In this document: positions 8,258-21,066 of the stretch, one piece after another
How positions within the stretch are numbered: the first letter of the stretch is position 1
How the letters are laid out: each line of letters starts with the position of its first letter
NCBI GenBank assembly: GCA_023954015.1
Contig: JAMLIS010000010.1
Coordinates: forward strand, 1 to 64,000
DNA: 64,000 bases
Direction of reading: 5' to 3'
Origin: Burkholderiaceae bacterium
GTDB lineage: Bacteria > Pseudomonadota > Gammaproteobacteria > Burkholderiales > Burkholderiaceae_E
Translations under genes and position numbers: made by a program
The notes under the pieces: model-generated
The model's database searches: none
Told to the model about the DNA's origin: nothing
Seen by the model: only the letters and a program-made list of their open reading frames with translations

Positions 8258-9750
8258 CTCTCGCCCATTCCTTCGGCCGGCCGGGGCGCGTGGCCGGCGC
8301 GTACTTTCTCCTCGATGCGCCGTCCCGTGTCCGGGTCGATGCTCTTCCAGTAGTCGAAAGCGCGCTCGAGCACCGGCGAGCGTACGCCGCCGAGAAGGCT
8401 GCCGGCGACCTGGTCGACCAGTTGGCTGCGCTGCGCATCGTCGAATACGTCGCGCACCATGATGCCGGGTTGCGTGAAGTCGTCGTCGTCGGGACGCAGC
8501 GTGTAGGCGCTGCGCACCATCTCTCCGTCGGCTTCCCAGCCGTCGGCCACCACGCCGGTCTGGTCCGACCACGGGCGTCCGCCGCTGTTCGGCACGTAGA
8601 CCGGTGCGTTGCCGCTGTGCTCGAAGGCCATCTGGCCATCGAACATGTACGTGTTGACCGGAACCTTCGGACGGTTCACCGGCAGTTGATGGAAATTGGT
8701 GCCGATCCGGTTTCGCTGTGCGTCGTTGTACGCGAACGCGCGGCCGAGCAGCATCTTGTCGGGCGACAGCCCGATGCCCGGCACGGTGTTGCCCGGAGAG
8801 AACGCTGCCTGCTCGATCTGCGCGAAGAAATTCTCCGGGTTGCGATTCAGCGTCATCGTGCCGACCTTGTGCAACGGATAGTCGGCGTGCGGCCAGACCT
8901 TGGTCAGGTCGAAGGGGTTGAGCCGGTACGTCTTCGCGTCGGCGTACGGCATCACCTGCACCGACAGCTTCCAGCTCGGATGCTCGCCGCGCGCGATCGC
9001 CTCGAACAGGTCGCGACGGTGGAAGTCGGCGTCCTGGCCTGCCATCGCGGCGGCCTCGGCGTTGGTGAAGAACGCCATGCCCTGGTTGGTGTGGAAGTGG
9101 TATTTCACCCAGAACTTCTCGCCCGCCGCGTTCACCCACAGATAGGTGTGCGAGCCGTAGCCGTTCATCTGGCGCCAGGTGCGCGGCAGGCCGCGCACGC
9201 CCATCAGGTACGTCACCTGGTGCGCGCTTTCCGGGTTCTGGGTCCAGAAGTCCCACTGCATGTGGTTGTCGCGCAGTCCCGAATCGGGCAGCCGCTTCTG
9301 GCTGCGGATGAAGTGCGGGAACTTCATCGCGTCGCGCACGAAGAAGACCGGCGTGTTGTTGCCGACCAGGTCGTAATTGCCTTCGTCGGTGTAGAACTTC
9401 AGCGAAAAGCCGCGCACGTCGCGCCAGGTGTCGGGGCTGCCCGATTCGCCCGCCACCGTCGAGAAGCGCGCGAGCATCTCGGTCTTTGCTCCCTTGCGAA
9501 ACAGCGACGCCCTCGTCCAGCGGGAAACGTCGGCGGTGGTCTCGAACACGCCGAATGCACCGCTGCCTTTCGCGTGCGGCTGGCGCTCGGGGACTTTCTC
9601 GCGGTTGAAGTGCGCCATCTGTTCGAGGAAGTGCACGTCGTGCAGCAGCATCGGGCCGTCCGGGCCGATCGTCAGGGAATTGCGATCGCTGATCGCCGGG
9701 GCGCCGCTTCCGGTGGTCGAGCCCTTTCCGGCTTTCGGGTGTTCGGTCAT
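8254..9750 (-). CDS. katA: Catalase, heme-dependent, small-subunit type
   Basis: This 498-aa protein decomposes hydrogen peroxide to water and oxygen. The length matches clade-3 small-subunit catalases. The distal-heme region reads [17 protein letters not shown] with catalytic H59, followed by the [20 protein letters not shown] block and the Asn of VGNNTPVFF. The proximal heme Tyr sits in [13 protein letters not shown] near residue 340. NADPH-binding-type residues are not assessed. There is no signal peptide, so it is cytoplasmic. The gene ends inside the dispersed palindrome facing the redoxin gene, a second peroxide-related gene. Confidence 0.95.
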   Translation of the reverse strand: MTEHPKAGKGSTTGSGAPAISDRNSLTIGPDGPMLLHDVHFLEQMAHFNREKVPERQPHAKGSGAFGVFETTADVSRWTRASLFRKGAKTEMLARFSTVAGESGSPDTWRDVRGFSLKFYTDEGNYDLVGNNTPVFFVRDAMKFPHFIRSQKRLPDSGLRDNHMQWDFWTQNPESAHQVTYLMGVRGLPRTWRQMNGYGSHTYLWVNAAGEKFWVKYHFHTNQGMAFFTNAEAAAMAGQDADFHRRDLFEAIARGEHPSWKLSVQVMPYADAKTYRLNPFDLTKVWPHADYPLHKVGTMTLNRNPENFFAQIEQAAFSPGNTVPGIGLSPDKMLLGRAFAYNDAQRNRIGTNFHQLPVNRPKVPVNTYMFDGQMAFEHSGNAPVYVPNSGGRPWSDQTGVVADGWEADGEMVRSAYTLRPDDDDFTQPGIMVRDVFDDAQRSQLVDQVAGSLLGGVRSPVLERAFDYWKSIDPDTGRRIEEKVRAGHAPRPAEGMGES

Positions 9751-9902
9751 CTCGGGTGCTCCTGCGGTGGGAATGGAAGGCCGTCGCCGTAGGCGCGCTC
9801 TGCCTGCCGCGGATCAGCATACGCGGTGCAGGGACTACACCCGCGCATAACCCGGGAAGGACGATGACGCGTGGCGCAGGAGGCTTCGGTTCGACGCCAC
9901 GG

Positions 9903-10814
9903 TCACGCGCGGAAGCGATCGCGCTCCGGGTCAGGGACGCCCTGCGTCAATACCGCGAAGCCTCCGACGACGTCGAGCAGCTCGGCGGTGATGGCTTCCT
10001 GGCGCCGGCGGCGGTATTTCGTGCCGAGCTCTTCGCGACGCTCGTCGAGGGATTCCCCGGCAGCCTGCATCGCCGCCAGGCGCGCGCCGTGTTCGGCGGC
10101 GAGCGATTCGGCGCACGCCTCGAAGAGCGCGGCGAACACGTACTGCCGCACGATCGCGGCGAGCAGCGCCTCGCGCGGCATCTTGTGGATCGGCAGGCGC
10201 CGCGACGGCCACGGCCCGCCGATGTCGGCGATTCGGCGCAGGTCGACCGGCGTCGTCGAGCGGACGACCGGTTCGTAGCGCATCGCGCCCACCGAGCGGT
10301 TGTGAACGAGCGCCACGTGCTCGATGCCGGCGTCGCGCCACGCGTCGACGACGCCGAGCAGGCGCTGGACGGTCGCGGTGATTCCCGCCGTCGAGCCGGG
10401 GGCCGGAATGCGTGTTTCGGGGTGTGCGTCGTGCGCCTCCAGATGCGCGGCGACGCGCGCGCCCACCACCCCCAGGCGCAGCGAAGCGCCGTCGCGACGC
10501 GCCGCGTCGATCGATGCGGCCGCCTGCTCGGCGGCGTCGTCGTTGAATCGCCCGCACATGCCATGGTCGGAGCCGAGAACGATCAGGCCGCGCGGCGCGT
10601 CGGCACGCATGTCCGGCGGCGCAGGAATCGCGCTGTCGCGCAGCAGTGCGAACGCGCCGAGACGCACCGTTCGCAGGTACAGGTGAACCGCGCGTACCGC
10701 CCGCTCGCTCTGGTGGATGCTGACCTGCGCGAGCGCTTTCATCGTGTGCACCAGCGTGCCGAGATCCTCGACGCTGTCGAGCTGCCGACGCAGTCGCTCG
10801 ACGCCTTCGCTCAT
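9903..10814 (-). CDS. atpG: N-ATPase gamma subunit
   Basis: This 303-aa subunit is the last gene of the N-ATPase operon. It has the N-terminal helix [22 protein letters not shown] (central shaft), the [17 protein letters not shown] segment typical of gamma subunits, and a long C-terminal helix ending near residue 300. The start ATG 10814 overlaps the atpA stop (ATGA), indicating translational coupling. The sequence is divergent from standard F1 gamma, as expected for N-type enzymes. Confidence 0.9.
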   Translation of the reverse strand: MSEGVERLRRQLDSVEDLGTLVHTMKALAQVSIHQSERAVRAVHLYLRTVRLGAFALLRDSAIPAPPDMRADAPRGLIVLGSDHGMCGRFNDDAAEQAAASIDAARRDGASLRLGVVGARVAAHLEAHDAHPETRIPAPGSTAGITATVQRLLGVVDAWRDAGIEHVALVHNRSVGAMRYEPVVRSTTPVDLRRIADIGGPWPSRRLPIHKMPREALLAAIVRQYVFAALFEACAESLAAEHGARLAAMQAAGESLDERREELGTKYRRRRQEAITAELLDVVGGFAVLTQGVPDPERDRFRA

Positions 10815-12328
10815 CGGTCCGTGTCCGGTTCGTCGACCGCGGCGCGCGCGTCGTGCAGCAGGGCGTTCCAGTCGTCGTCCGACGGTTTCGCGCCGGCGTC
10901 GATCCGTTCGGCGAGTTCGCCGAGCATTTCGCGCATGCGCCGCGCCACGCGGTGCGTCGCCGCGCGCACGGCGTCGACCGCGAGCGCGTCGAAGACGCCC
11001 TGCGTCGCGGCATGCAGCACGGCCACCTGTTCGGCCGGCGCCAGCGGTTGCGCTTCGCCCTGGCGCAGCGCTTCCCGCACGCGTCGGCCGCGCTCGATCG
11101 TTCGACGCGTGTCGTCGTCCAGGCGCGTGGCGAAGCGCGAGAACGATTCGAGTTCCTCGAACTGCGCATACGACAGGCGCAGCGGGCCGGACAGCTGTCG
11201 CAATGCCGGGCGCTGCGTCTTGCCGCCGGTGCGCGAGACCGAGCGCCCGACGTCGACGGCGGGGAGCATGCCGCGGTTGAACAGCGTCGGCGACAGGTAG
11301 ATCTGCCCGTCGGTGATCGAGATCAGGTTCGTCGGGATGTAGGCGGAAAGGTCCTGCGCCTGCGTCTCGATGATCGGCAGCGCGCTCATCGAGCCGCCTC
11401 CAGCCTCGGCACGCAGGCGGGTCGCGCGTTCGAGCAACCGGGCATGCAGGTAGAAGATGTCGCCCGGATAGGCTTCGCGCCCGGGCGGGCGTCGCATCAG
11501 CAGCGACAGTTCGCGATACGCGCGCGCGTGACGCGTCAGGTCGTCGTAGACGACGAGCGTGTCGCGCCCCTGGCGCATGAAATATTCGGCCACCGCGGTC
11601 GCTGCGTAGGGCGCCAGGTATTGCAGTCCGGGCGCGTCCTCGCCGGCCGCGACCATCACCGTCGTGTAGGCGAGCGCACCGGCTTCGCGCAACCGCTCGA
11701 TCACGCGCGCCACCGCGGTGCCGCGCTGGCCGATCGCGCAATACACGCAGACGATGCCCTGGTCCCGCTGGTTCAGGATGGTGTCGACGGCGATCGCGGT
11801 CTTGCCGGTCTGGCGGTCGCCGAGGATGAGCTCGCGCTGGCCGCGTCCGATCGGCACCAGCGCGTCGACCACCTTGATGCCGGTCTGCAGCGGGATCTCG
11901 ACCGGCGCGCGATCCATGATCGGCGCCGCGTCGATCTCGATGGCGCTGCGCGTGGTCGCGTGCACGGGGCCGGCGCGATCCAGCGGACGGCCCAGCGTGT
12001 CGACGACGCGGCCGAGCAGCGCATCGCCGACGGCGGTGTCGGCGATGCCGCCGGTGCGATACGCGACGCTGCCTGCCGCCAGCCGCGACGAGTCGCCGAG
12101 CAGCGCGACGCCGACGATGTCGGGTTCGAGGTTCGACGCGATGCCGAGCAGGTCGCCGTCGAAGCGCACCAGCTCCTCCGACATCAGTCCGCGCAGGCCG
12201 CGCACTTCGGCCAGACCGCCGCCCACCTGCACGACGGTGCCGATCTCGCCGGCGCGCAGCGGATCGCCGATCGCATCGAGCGCTTCGCGCGTGATCGGCA
12301 GGCTCAGCGCGGCGAGCGTGCGCAGCAT
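10811..12328 (-). CDS. atpA: N-ATPase alpha subunit
   Basis: This 505-aa non-catalytic nucleotide-binding subunit of the F1 head has its P-loop GDRQTGKT at residues 170-177. The family segment [24 protein letters not shown] follows, then the [10 protein letters not shown] strand. It pairs with AtpD to form the alpha3-beta3 hexamer. ATG 12328 is five bases after the atpF stop; its own stop overlaps the atpG start. Confidence 0.95.
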   Translation of the reverse strand: MLRTLAALSLPITREALDAIGDPLRAGEIGTVVQVGGGLAEVRGLRGLMSEELVRFDGDLLGIASNLEPDIVGVALLGDSSRLAAGSVAYRTGGIADTAVGDALLGRVVDTLGRPLDRAGPVHATTRSAIEIDAAPIMDRAPVEIPLQTGIKVVDALVPIGRGQRELILGDRQTGKTAIAVDTILNQRDQGIVCVYCAIGQRGTAVARVIERLREAGALAYTTVMVAAGEDAPGLQYLAPYAATAVAEYFMRQGRDTLVVYDDLTRHARAYRELSLLMRRPPGREAYPGDIFYLHARLLERATRLRAEAGGGSMSALPIIETQAQDLSAYIPTNLISITDGQIYLSPTLFNRGMLPAVDVGRSVSRTGGKTQRPALRQLSGPLRLSYAQFEELESFSRFATRLDDDTRRTIERGRRVREALRQGEAQPLAPAEQVAVLHAATQGVFDALAVDAVRAATHRVARRMREMLGELAERIDAGAKPSDDDWNALLHDARAAVDEPDTDR

Positions 12329-12333
12329 TGGTC

Positions 12334-13086
12334 TCAGCCGGCCTGTGCCGCTTCGATGCGCTGGTCGATCTGGCGCTCGGCTTCGTCCAGGTAGTCGGCA
12401 GCGCTCCAGGCGACGCGCGTGTCGGCCGAGCGCAGCTCGACACCGAGCACGAGTTGCGGGTCGTGCTCGAAACGAAGCACGGGGTTGCCGGCCAGCGCTT
12501 CGCGCACCGAGCGCTCGAGTCCGGCGCGCGCTTCGTCGTCGAGCGCAGACGCGGTGACGAGCACCAGCCGGTCGGCGCCGGCGAGTGCGCGGCGCAGCGG
12601 CTCGTCGAGCGACGCCAGGCGTGCGACGAAGCGCTCGATCGCGCGCGCCTGCAGGTTCGCGTCGGCGAGCTCGGCCACGCAGCGCGACGCGGCAAGGCCG
12701 ATCGCCGCGCCGAGCGATTCGCGCAGCGTCGCGGCGAACTCGCGCTTCTCGCGCGCAAGGCCTTCGCGCCAGCCGCTTTCGGCGTCGGCGGCGGCGCGGC
12801 GCGCAGCGTCGAGCAGTTGCGCCTTCTCCTCTGCGGCCTCGCGCTCGACCTCGGCGTGGCGTTCGTCGCTCTCGCGCTCGAAGCGGGCGAGTCGTTCGGC
12901 GTATTCGGCCTCGCGCGCGGCCGCCGCCTGCTCGCGCTCGTTCGCCTGCGCGAGGCGATCGGCGATGCGGCGCTCGCGCGTCGCCATCGCGTCGAGGATC
13001 GGCCGGTACAGGAAGCGCCGGAGCAACCAGACCAGTACGAGGAAGTTGATCGCCTGCGCGACGACCGTGATCCAGTCGACCTGCAA
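12334..13086 (-). CDS. atpF: N-ATPase b subunit with extended C-terminus (peripheral stalk)
   Basis: This 250-aa protein has one N-terminal membrane helix ([23 protein letters not shown]), a long charged coiled coil to about residue 130, and a further C-terminal domain. Standard b subunits are about 160 aa. The operon has no separate delta gene, so the extra domain may replace delta in joining the stalk to F1, which is usual for N-ATPases. The start is TTG 13086, supported by GGAGG spaced five bases upstream and by the membrane helix beginning right after it. Confidence 0.9.
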   Translation of the reverse strand: MQVDWITVVAQAINFLVLVWLLRRFLYRPILDAMATRERRIADRLAQANEREQAAAAREAEYAERLARFERESDERHAEVEREAAEEKAQLLDAARRAAADAESGWREGLAREKREFAATLRESLGAAIGLAASRCVAELADANLQARAIERFVARLASLDEPLRRALAGADRLVLVTASALDDEARAGLERSVREALAGNPVLRFEHDPQLVLGVELRSADTRVAWSAADYLDEAERQIDQRIEAAQAG

Positions 13087-13087
13087 G

Positions 13088-13366
13088 CTAGCCTCCGGCC
13101 GCCGCGACGACGTGATTCCAGAACGGGTTGGCGAACACTAGGATCATCGACACCACGAAGCAGTAGATCGCGGTCGATTCGATCATCGCCAGCCCGACGA
13201 ACAGCGTGCGCGTGATCGTCGCGCTCTCGTCGGGTTGCTGCGCGATCGCGGCGAGCGCCTGCGCCACGGCGCGTGCCTCGCCGAGCGCCGGCCCGATCGA
13301 GCCGATCGCGATCGTCAGGCCGGCGGTGACGATCGATACCATGCCGATCAACGCGAGACTATCCAC
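13088..13366 (-). CDS. atpE: N-ATPase c subunit (rotor ring)
   Basis: This 92-aa hairpin of two membrane helices forms the ion-carrying rotor ring. Helix 1 contains GSIGPALGEARAVAQAL with Glu30, helix 2 contains AMIESTAIY with the essential Glu63, and the polar loop is QQPDES. Glu30 occupies the place of Gln32 in the Na+-binding c subunit of Ilyobacter tartaricus, so each site has two carboxylates. The start is GTG 13366 with AAGGAGG upstream; it overlaps the end of atpB by eight bases. Confidence 0.95.
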   Translation of the reverse strand: MDSLALIGMVSIVTAGLTIAIGSIGPALGEARAVAQALAAIAQQPDESATITRTLFVGLAMIESTAIYCFVVSMILVFANPFWNHVVAAAGG

Positions 13367-14069
13367 GGGATGGATCCTCCTTCGAAGCGACGATGCGTGT
13401 CCCGCTGGCGCTCGCGGCCGATGCGATGTAGACCATCGCGAGCACCGCGAAGATGTAGGCCTGGATCAGTCCGGTGAGCAGTCCCAGCACCTGCATCACG
13501 ACCGGAAAGAAGAACGGGGTGAGCGACAGCAGGATCGCCACCAGCACCGTACCGCTCATGATGTTGCCGTACAGGCGTACCGCCAGCGCGAGCGTGCGCG
13601 AGAATTCGCCGATGACGTTGAACGGCAGCATGAACACGTTCGGCCGCACGTAGTGTCGCAGGTAGGTGCCCAGGCCTTCGCGCGTGATGCCGAACAGCGG
13701 TACGGCGAGTGCCACGCACACCGCGAGCGCGGTCGTCGTCGACAATGACCCGGTCGGCGGCTGCCAGCCGGGAACGATGGCGAGCAGGTTGGCGCCGGCG
13801 ATGAACAGGAACAGCGTTCCGATGAAAGGCAGGTAGATGCCCGGATCCTGCTGCGTCACCGAATGGATCTGGTCGCGGATGCCGACGACGAGGACCTCGA
13901 GCAGGTTCTGCCCGCGCGACAGGCGCGGCTCGGCCGAAAGCCCGCGCGTGATCGCCGCCGAGCCGACGACCAGGATCAGCATCAGCACCCACGTGAAGAC
14001 GATCGTCGCGTTGAGTTCGAACGCGCCGAGGCGCCACAGCACCCATTCGTCGGGGCTCATCTGGATCAT
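13359..14069 (-). CDS. atpB: N-ATPase a subunit (ion channel)
   Basis: This 236-aa membrane protein has five to six helices and forms the ion half-channels beside the c-ring. The essential arginine is R165 in the conserved ALAVRLYGNIMSG block, and the C-terminal GLLTGLIQAYIFAVLAMVYI segment is typical of the family. It overlaps atpR by four bases (ATG 14069) and atpE by eight. Confidence 0.95.
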   Translation of the reverse strand: MIQMSPDEWVLWRLGAFELNATIVFTWVLMLILVVGSAAITRGLSAEPRLSRGQNLLEVLVVGIRDQIHSVTQQDPGIYLPFIGTLFLFIAGANLLAIVPGWQPPTGSLSTTTALAVCVALAVPLFGITREGLGTYLRHYVRPNVFMLPFNVIGEFSRTLALAVRLYGNIMSGTVLVAILLSLTPFFFPVVMQVLGLLTGLIQAYIFAVLAMVYIASAASASGTRIVASKEDPSRG

Positions 14070-14389
14070 CGTCGCGTCTCCGGGTTCGGCTCGACGTCCG
14101 GCGCCGGGCGTCGCAGCAGCACCCTGCGTGCCGCGATCATTCCGGCCGCGCCGGCGAGCGCGCCCGGCCAGTCGGTCCAGCGCGCCAGTGCGAACAGGAC
14201 ACCTGCCGCAAGCGCCATGCGCAGGACGAGACTCGCGAGGAACATCGTACCCGGGCGACGTGCCGAGGGCAGCCGGTCGACGGTCATCCGCAGCCCGCCG
14301 AAGAACGCGAGGCCGGCTGCGAAGCCGGCTGCCAGGCCGACCAGCAGGCCGACGGCAAGCGGCAGCACGGTCGCGTCAATCGCGCTCAT
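14066..14389 (-). CDS. atpR: N-ATPase AtpR subunit
   Basis: This 107-aa protein with three hydrophobic segments carries the AtpR-type signature FFGGLRMTVDRL and FLASLVLRMALAAGVLFAL. AtpR occurs only in N-ATPase operons, between atpQ and atpB, and is thought to help assembly of the membrane sector or c-ring; this role is an inference from the literature. It overlaps both neighbours in the operon. Confidence 0.9.
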   Translation of the reverse strand: MSAIDATVLPLAVGLLVGLAAGFAAGLAFFGGLRMTVDRLPSARRPGTMFLASLVLRMALAAGVLFALARWTDWPGALAGAAGMIAARRVLLRRPAPDVEPNPETRR

Positions 14390-14760
14390 CGTCGCTCTCC
14401 TGGCGAATCCAGCGCCACGCGTTCAGCGATCCGATCGCGGCACCGACGAACAGCAGCGTCAACGTCCACGAGAAGCGCAGCGGCCAGACGCGATCGAGCC
14501 ACACGCCGAGCGCCGCGCCGCCGACGGTGGGCAGCGCGATCGACCACCCGACCATTCCCATCATGCCGAGCGAGAACCATACGGTGCGCTCGCCGCGCAG
14601 ACGTGCGCGCTGCATTCGCCGCGCCTGCTGCGCGACGTCGCGCTGCAGGCGCGTGGCGGCGTCGGCGGCGGCGTCGGACGCATCGGGCGCATCGGGCGCA
14701 ACTGCGCCACGGCGTCCGGACGCGGCTATGTCCTTCGCGCGCTCGACGTCGGCGTCGCGC

Positions 14761-14768
<8 letters not shown>
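14376..14768 (-). CDS. atpQ: N-ATPase AtpQ (AtpI-like) subunit
   Basis: This 130-aa protein begins at GTG 14768, overlapping the atpC stop. The first 60 residues are charged and Ala/Asp-rich (DAPDASDAAADAA). Two membrane helices follow: WFSLGMMGMVGWSIALPTVGG and a segment within SWTLTLLFVGAAIGSLNAW. The arrangement matches AtpI-like accessory proteins and the atpQ position in N-ATPase operons. Frames reaching further upstream lie inside atpC and were not used. Confidence 0.8.
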
Positions 14769-17615
<2,847 letters not shown>

Positions 17616-17619
<4 letters not shown>

Positions 17620-18539
17620 AGGTATTTCCGTTTCTGCATGCGCTGGTCGCGCTCGCTGCGCTCACGGTCTTGCCATCCGCCACGGAGGCGGCCGAGGGCC
17701 GACCGGACCCGCCGGCGCGGGAACACGGCACGGACGAGGTGCGCTTCCGCCCGCCACCGGAGACCACGATTCCCGACGACGCCTTCGGCGAACTCGTTCG
17801 CCGGGGCCGCGCGATCTTCGTCGACACGGGCAACGAGGCGCCCGAGTACGTCGGCAACGGAATGAAGTGCGCGAACTGCCACCTCGGGGAGGGCCGCAAG
17901 GCGGATTCGGCGCCCTTGTGGGCCGCCTACACGATGTACCCGGCCTACCGGAGCAAGAACAAGCGGGTGAATAGCTACGCCGAGCGCCTGCAGGGGTGCT
18001 TCGAGTTCAGCATGAACGGGAAGGCACCGCCGGTCGATGGGGAAATCATCCGTGCGTTGACCGTCTTCTCCTACTGGCTGGCCAAAGGCGCGCCGACCGG
18101 CGTGGCGCTTGCCGGCCGCGGATACCCGGACGTCGCGCAACCGGCGCGCGGCTACGACATCGGGAAGGGGCGGCAGGTCTACTCGGCGAAGTGCGCGATC
18201 TGCCACGCCGACGACGGCCAGGGACAGAAGGTCGGCGACGACTATGTCTTCCCGCCGCTGTGGGGCAAGGACTCGTACAACTGGGGTGCGGGAATGCACC
18301 GGATCGGCACCGCAGCGGCGTTCATCAAGGCGAACATGCCGCTGGGCAAGGGCGGGAGCCTGGGCGACGAAGATGCATGGAACGTCGCCGCCTTCGTGAA
18401 CAGCCACGAGCGTCCGCAGGACCCGCGCCTCGTCGACGGTTCGGTGCAGAAGACGCGCAACGAGTTCCACGCGCACGACGGCGCGGACTTCTATGGCAAG
18501 GAGGTCGGCGGCGTCATGCTCGGACAGGGCGTGCGCTGA
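17616..18539 (+). CDS. tsdA: Diheme cytochrome c, probable thiosulfate dehydrogenase (TsdA-like)
   Basis: This 307-aa periplasmic protein has a signal peptide ending near EAAEG and two heme motifs, CANCH (85-89) and CAICH (193-197). The segment NGMKCANCHLGEGRKADSAPLWAAY, then YRSKNKRVNSYAERLQGCFEFSMNG, is like TsdA. C128 is placed where TsdA supplies an unusual cysteine ligand to heme 1. TsdA oxidises two thiosulfate to tetrathionate and passes electrons to TsdB. The assignment is by remembered motif similarity; a SoxAX-like cytochrome with another substrate remains possible. Confidence 0.65.
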
Positions 18540-18628
18540 GCGCGGGAGGCATCGCGTCGCGTGCTTCGATACGATCGTGTCCGGAGCACCGGCGCCTTCG
18601 TCGCCGGTCGTAACGAAGGAGCCCTTCG

Positions 18629-19411
18629 ATGTCCGGAATCGGCGAAGCGCCCGTTCTCGTCGAACGCGGCGGAGCAGTCACGACCATCGTCCTGAATCGC
18701 CCGCACAAGCGCAACGCGGTGGATGAAGAGACTGCAGACCTGCTGCGCGACGCGTTCCTCGATTTCGACGCCGACGACGGCGCGAGCGTTGCGGTGCTCG
18801 CGGGGGCCGGGTCGGACTTCTGTGCCGGTGCCGACCTGGCGCGCGTCGCCGAGGGCATGCGCTACGAGCCCGAAGGCGTCGGCCCGATGGGTCCGACGAG
18901 ACTGCTGCTGAACAAGCCGGTGATCGCCGCGATCGAGGGCCACGCGGTCGCGGGCGGGCTCGAGCTCGCGATCTGGTGCGACCTGCGCGTGGCCAGCCGT
19001 GACGCGATTTTCGGCGTGTTCTGCCGCCGCTGGGGCGTGCCGCTCGTCGACGGGGGCACCGTGCGGCTGCCGCGCTTGATCGGCCAGGGGCGGGCGCTCG
19101 ACATGATCCTCACCGGGCGACCCGTCGACGCCGTCGAGGCGCTTTCCTTCGGCCTGGTCGACCGCGTCGTCGCGCCGGGAAGCGCGCGCGAGGCGGCCGA
19201 AGGCCTGGCTCGCGACATCGCTCGCTTTCCGCAGTCGTGCCTGCGGGCCGACCGCATCTCGGCGCATCGGCAGTGGGGTACCGATCTCTCCGAGGCACTC
19301 AGACGCGAGGGTCTCGGCGGCGCCCCGGTCATTCGCGAAGAGGCGCCGTCGGGCGCGGCGCGCTTTGCCGCGGGACGCGGCCGCGGCGGCGATTTCGGAC
19401 TCCAACGCTGA
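18629..19411 (+). CDS. Enoyl-CoA hydratase/isomerase family (crotonase fold)
   Basis: This 260-aa protein has the crotonase fold: VTTIVLNRPHKRNAVDEE near the N-terminus, an oxyanion-hole segment AGAGSDFCAGADLARV and AIEGHAVAGGLELAIWCDLRVAS. The usual catalytic Glu of the second loop is not obvious (FCRRWGVPLVDGGTVRLPRLIG), so it may not be a classical hydratase. AAGGAG precedes ATG 18629. It could act in the acyl-CoA pathway encoded from 21656 onwards, but it lies outside that operon and is convergent with an old-yellow-enzyme gene. Confidence 0.85.
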   Translation: MSGIGEAPVLVERGGAVTTIVLNRPHKRNAVDEETADLLRDAFLDFDADDGASVAVLAGAGSDFCAGADLARVAEGMRYEPEGVGPMGPTRLLLNKPVIAAIEGHAVAGGLELAIWCDLRVASRDAIFGVFCRRWGVPLVDGGTVRLPRLIGQGRALDMILTGRPVDAVEALSFGLVDRVVAPGSAREAAEGLARDIARFPQSCLRADRISAHRQWGTDLSEALRREGLGGAPVIREEAPSGAARFAAGRGRGGDFGLQR

Positions 19412-19434
19412 TACCGCACCGTATTAGGCCGATG

Positions 19435-19529
19435 TGCTGCGAAACGCTGAATTCTCAGCCCGAGAAGCGATTCCGTAGCTGAATATGCAGTGTTTCGCGG
19501 CATTCGACGCGAGTATGCGACGGTCGAAT
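19435..19529. repeat. Tandem hairpins in a convergent intergenic gap
   Basis: The first hairpin has 25-bp arms (19435-19459 and 19478-19502, 20 of 25 positions paired) and an 18-base loop. It is followed at once by a perfect 7-bp inverted repeat, ATTCGAC (19502-19508) with GTCGAAT (19523-19529). The gap separates the ends of two convergent genes, so bidirectional termination is a plausible role. Part of the right arm (tttcgcggc) recurs in the similar gap at 60825-60900. Confidence 0.5.
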
Positions 19530-19548
19530 CGGTCGCAGGACTGACTGT

Positions 19549-21006
19549 CTACTTCGGCCCCGTCCATGCTGCCGGCGTGAGCCGGCGCTTGCCGTCCTTC
19601 GACTTGCGGATGCCGGGCTCGTCGAGATCGACGCGATCCCACAGCTGGCAGGTGACTTCTTCGTGGCGCTCGTCGAGCGCCTCGCAGTAGTTCGCGTAGA
19701 TGCACGTCGCGACCTGGTTGCCGTGGCCGCTGCGCACTTTCACGAACCAGTCGGGGTCGGCAAGGCTCGCGCGCGCGAAGCCGACGACGTCGGCGCGATC
19801 CGATGCGAGCAGTTCCTCGGCCTGCGCGAAGCCGTGCACACCCCCCGTGACGACGATCGGCGTGGCCATGCCTGCTTCGCGGATCGCCGCGCGAATGCGT
19901 GCCGACGGCTCGACGTTGCGGCCGAAGGGGCCGCGTTCGTCCGAAACGTGCGCAGGCATGCATTCGTAGCCGCTCGGACCGGTGTACGGATACGCGGCCG
20001 CGCCGATCGCCGGCTGCTTCGCGTCCTCGAACTTGCCTCCGCGCGACAGCGACAGGAAGTCCATTCCCGCGCGCGCGAAGGCGACGCCGAAGACGGTCGA
20101 GTCGTCGAGCGTCGATCCGCCGTCGATGCAGTCTTCCGAAAGGAAGCGGCAGCCGACGGCATAGTCGCCTCCGACCTCGGCGCGCACGCGCTCGAAGACC
20201 TCGAGCGGCAGGCGCAGGCGATTTTCGCGCGAGCCGCCGTAGCCGTCGGTGCGTGTGTTCAGCGCGGACAGGAACGACGCCATCGTGTAGGCGTGTGCAT
20301 AGTGCAGTTCGACGCCGTCGAATCCCGCCTCGCGCGCCCGCCGCGCGGCGCCGGCGAAGAGATCGGGCAGCACTTCGGGCAGCGCGCGCACGTGCGGCAG
20401 GTCGAGGTCGGTGACGCGTTCGCGCGCGCCCATTCGAAGCGCCTCGAGTTCGCGCGCGTCGAGCACTTCGGCAAGCCGCTCCTCGGGCAGCGCGAGCAGC
20501 GCGCGGCGCACTTCGGCGTCCGGGGCATCGGCGAGCCCGAGCGCGCGCCGGTGCCGGTCGGTGATCGCCAGGTGCCGCCCGAGGAATTTCTCCGGCTCGG
20601 TCCTGCGCCGGATCGACAGGAAGTCGATCAACTGGATGAAGAGCTTCGTTTCGCCGCCGCTCGCCTGGCGCACGGCGTCGGCGATGCGCCGCAGCCCCGG
20701 TACGAAGCGGTCGTGGCCGATGCGCAGCAGTCGACCGCTCGGCACGTCGCGGATGCCGGTTGCCTCGACGACGATCGCGCCGGGTCGGCCGGCTGCGAAG
20801 CGCGCGTACCAGTCGACGTTGTCCTGCGTGACGAAACCGTCGTCGGTGCCGCGCCACGGCACCATCGCCGGCACCCAGGTGCGCGTGGCGAGTTCGAAGG
20901 GACCTGCGCGCAGCGGCGAGAACAGCCGCGAGGCGAGCGCCTGCTCGCGCGACGGCCATTCGCCCGGCGCCGGCTTCCACTTGATCTTCTGCGGCGGACG
21001 CCACAT
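19549..21006 (-). CDS. Old yellow enzyme family NADH:flavin oxidoreductase with incomplete Fe-S cysteine set
   Basis: This 485-aa FMN TIM-barrel enzyme belongs to the 2-enoate/2,4-dienoyl-CoA reductase branch. Active-site residues are H235-Y236-A-H238-A-Y240, followed by FLSALNTRTDGYGG. Fe-S-type cysteines are C435, C441 and C453 in CIYANYC-x11-C, but the second position of the C-x2-C-x2-C-x11-C pattern is Ala438. There is no C-terminal FAD/NAD(P)H domain as in FadH. It is paralogous to the enzyme at 22528 and divergent from the MarR gene, with an operator-like palindrome between them. Substrate unknown. Confidence 0.88.
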   Translation of the reverse strand: MWRPPQKIKWKPAPGEWPSREQALASRLFSPLRAGPFELATRTWVPAMVPWRGTDDGFVTQDNVDWYARFAAGRPGAIVVEATGIRDVPSGRLLRIGHDRFVPGLRRIADAVRQASGGETKLFIQLIDFLSIRRRTEPEKFLGRHLAITDRHRRALGLADAPDAEVRRALLALPEERLAEVLDARELEALRMGARERVTDLDLPHVRALPEVLPDLFAGAARRAREAGFDGVELHYAHAYTMASFLSALNTRTDGYGGSRENRLRLPLEVFERVRAEVGGDYAVGCRFLSEDCIDGGSTLDDSTVFGVAFARAGMDFLSLSRGGKFEDAKQPAIGAAAYPYTGPSGYECMPAHVSDERGPFGRNVEPSARIRAAIREAGMATPIVVTGGVHGFAQAEELLASDRADVVGFARASLADPDWFVKVRSGHGNQVATCIYANYCEALDERHEEVTCQLWDRVDLDEPGIRKSKDGKRRLTPAAWTGPK

Positions 21007-21033
21007 GGGTCGCTCCGGTCGATCCGAAAAACA

Positions 21034-21047
21034 GTTTAAGCTTCAAC
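21034..21047. promoter_or_regulatory. Putative MarR operator 1
   Basis: GTTTAAGCTTCAAC is an imperfect palindrome between the divergent old-yellow-enzyme gene (start 21006) and the marR-type gene (start 21067). It matches the site at 21622-21635 in 12 of 14 positions. MarR proteins bind such palindromes in their own promoter and in those of their targets, so this site could control both directions. Confidence 0.65.
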
Positions 21048-21066
21048 TATACGCGGAATCGAGGCA

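Noticed and set aside
9903..12758. 951-codon extension of atpG upstream
   Set aside because: Only the part from ATG 10814 resembles gamma subunits; the rest is an out-of-frame reading of atpA and atpF.
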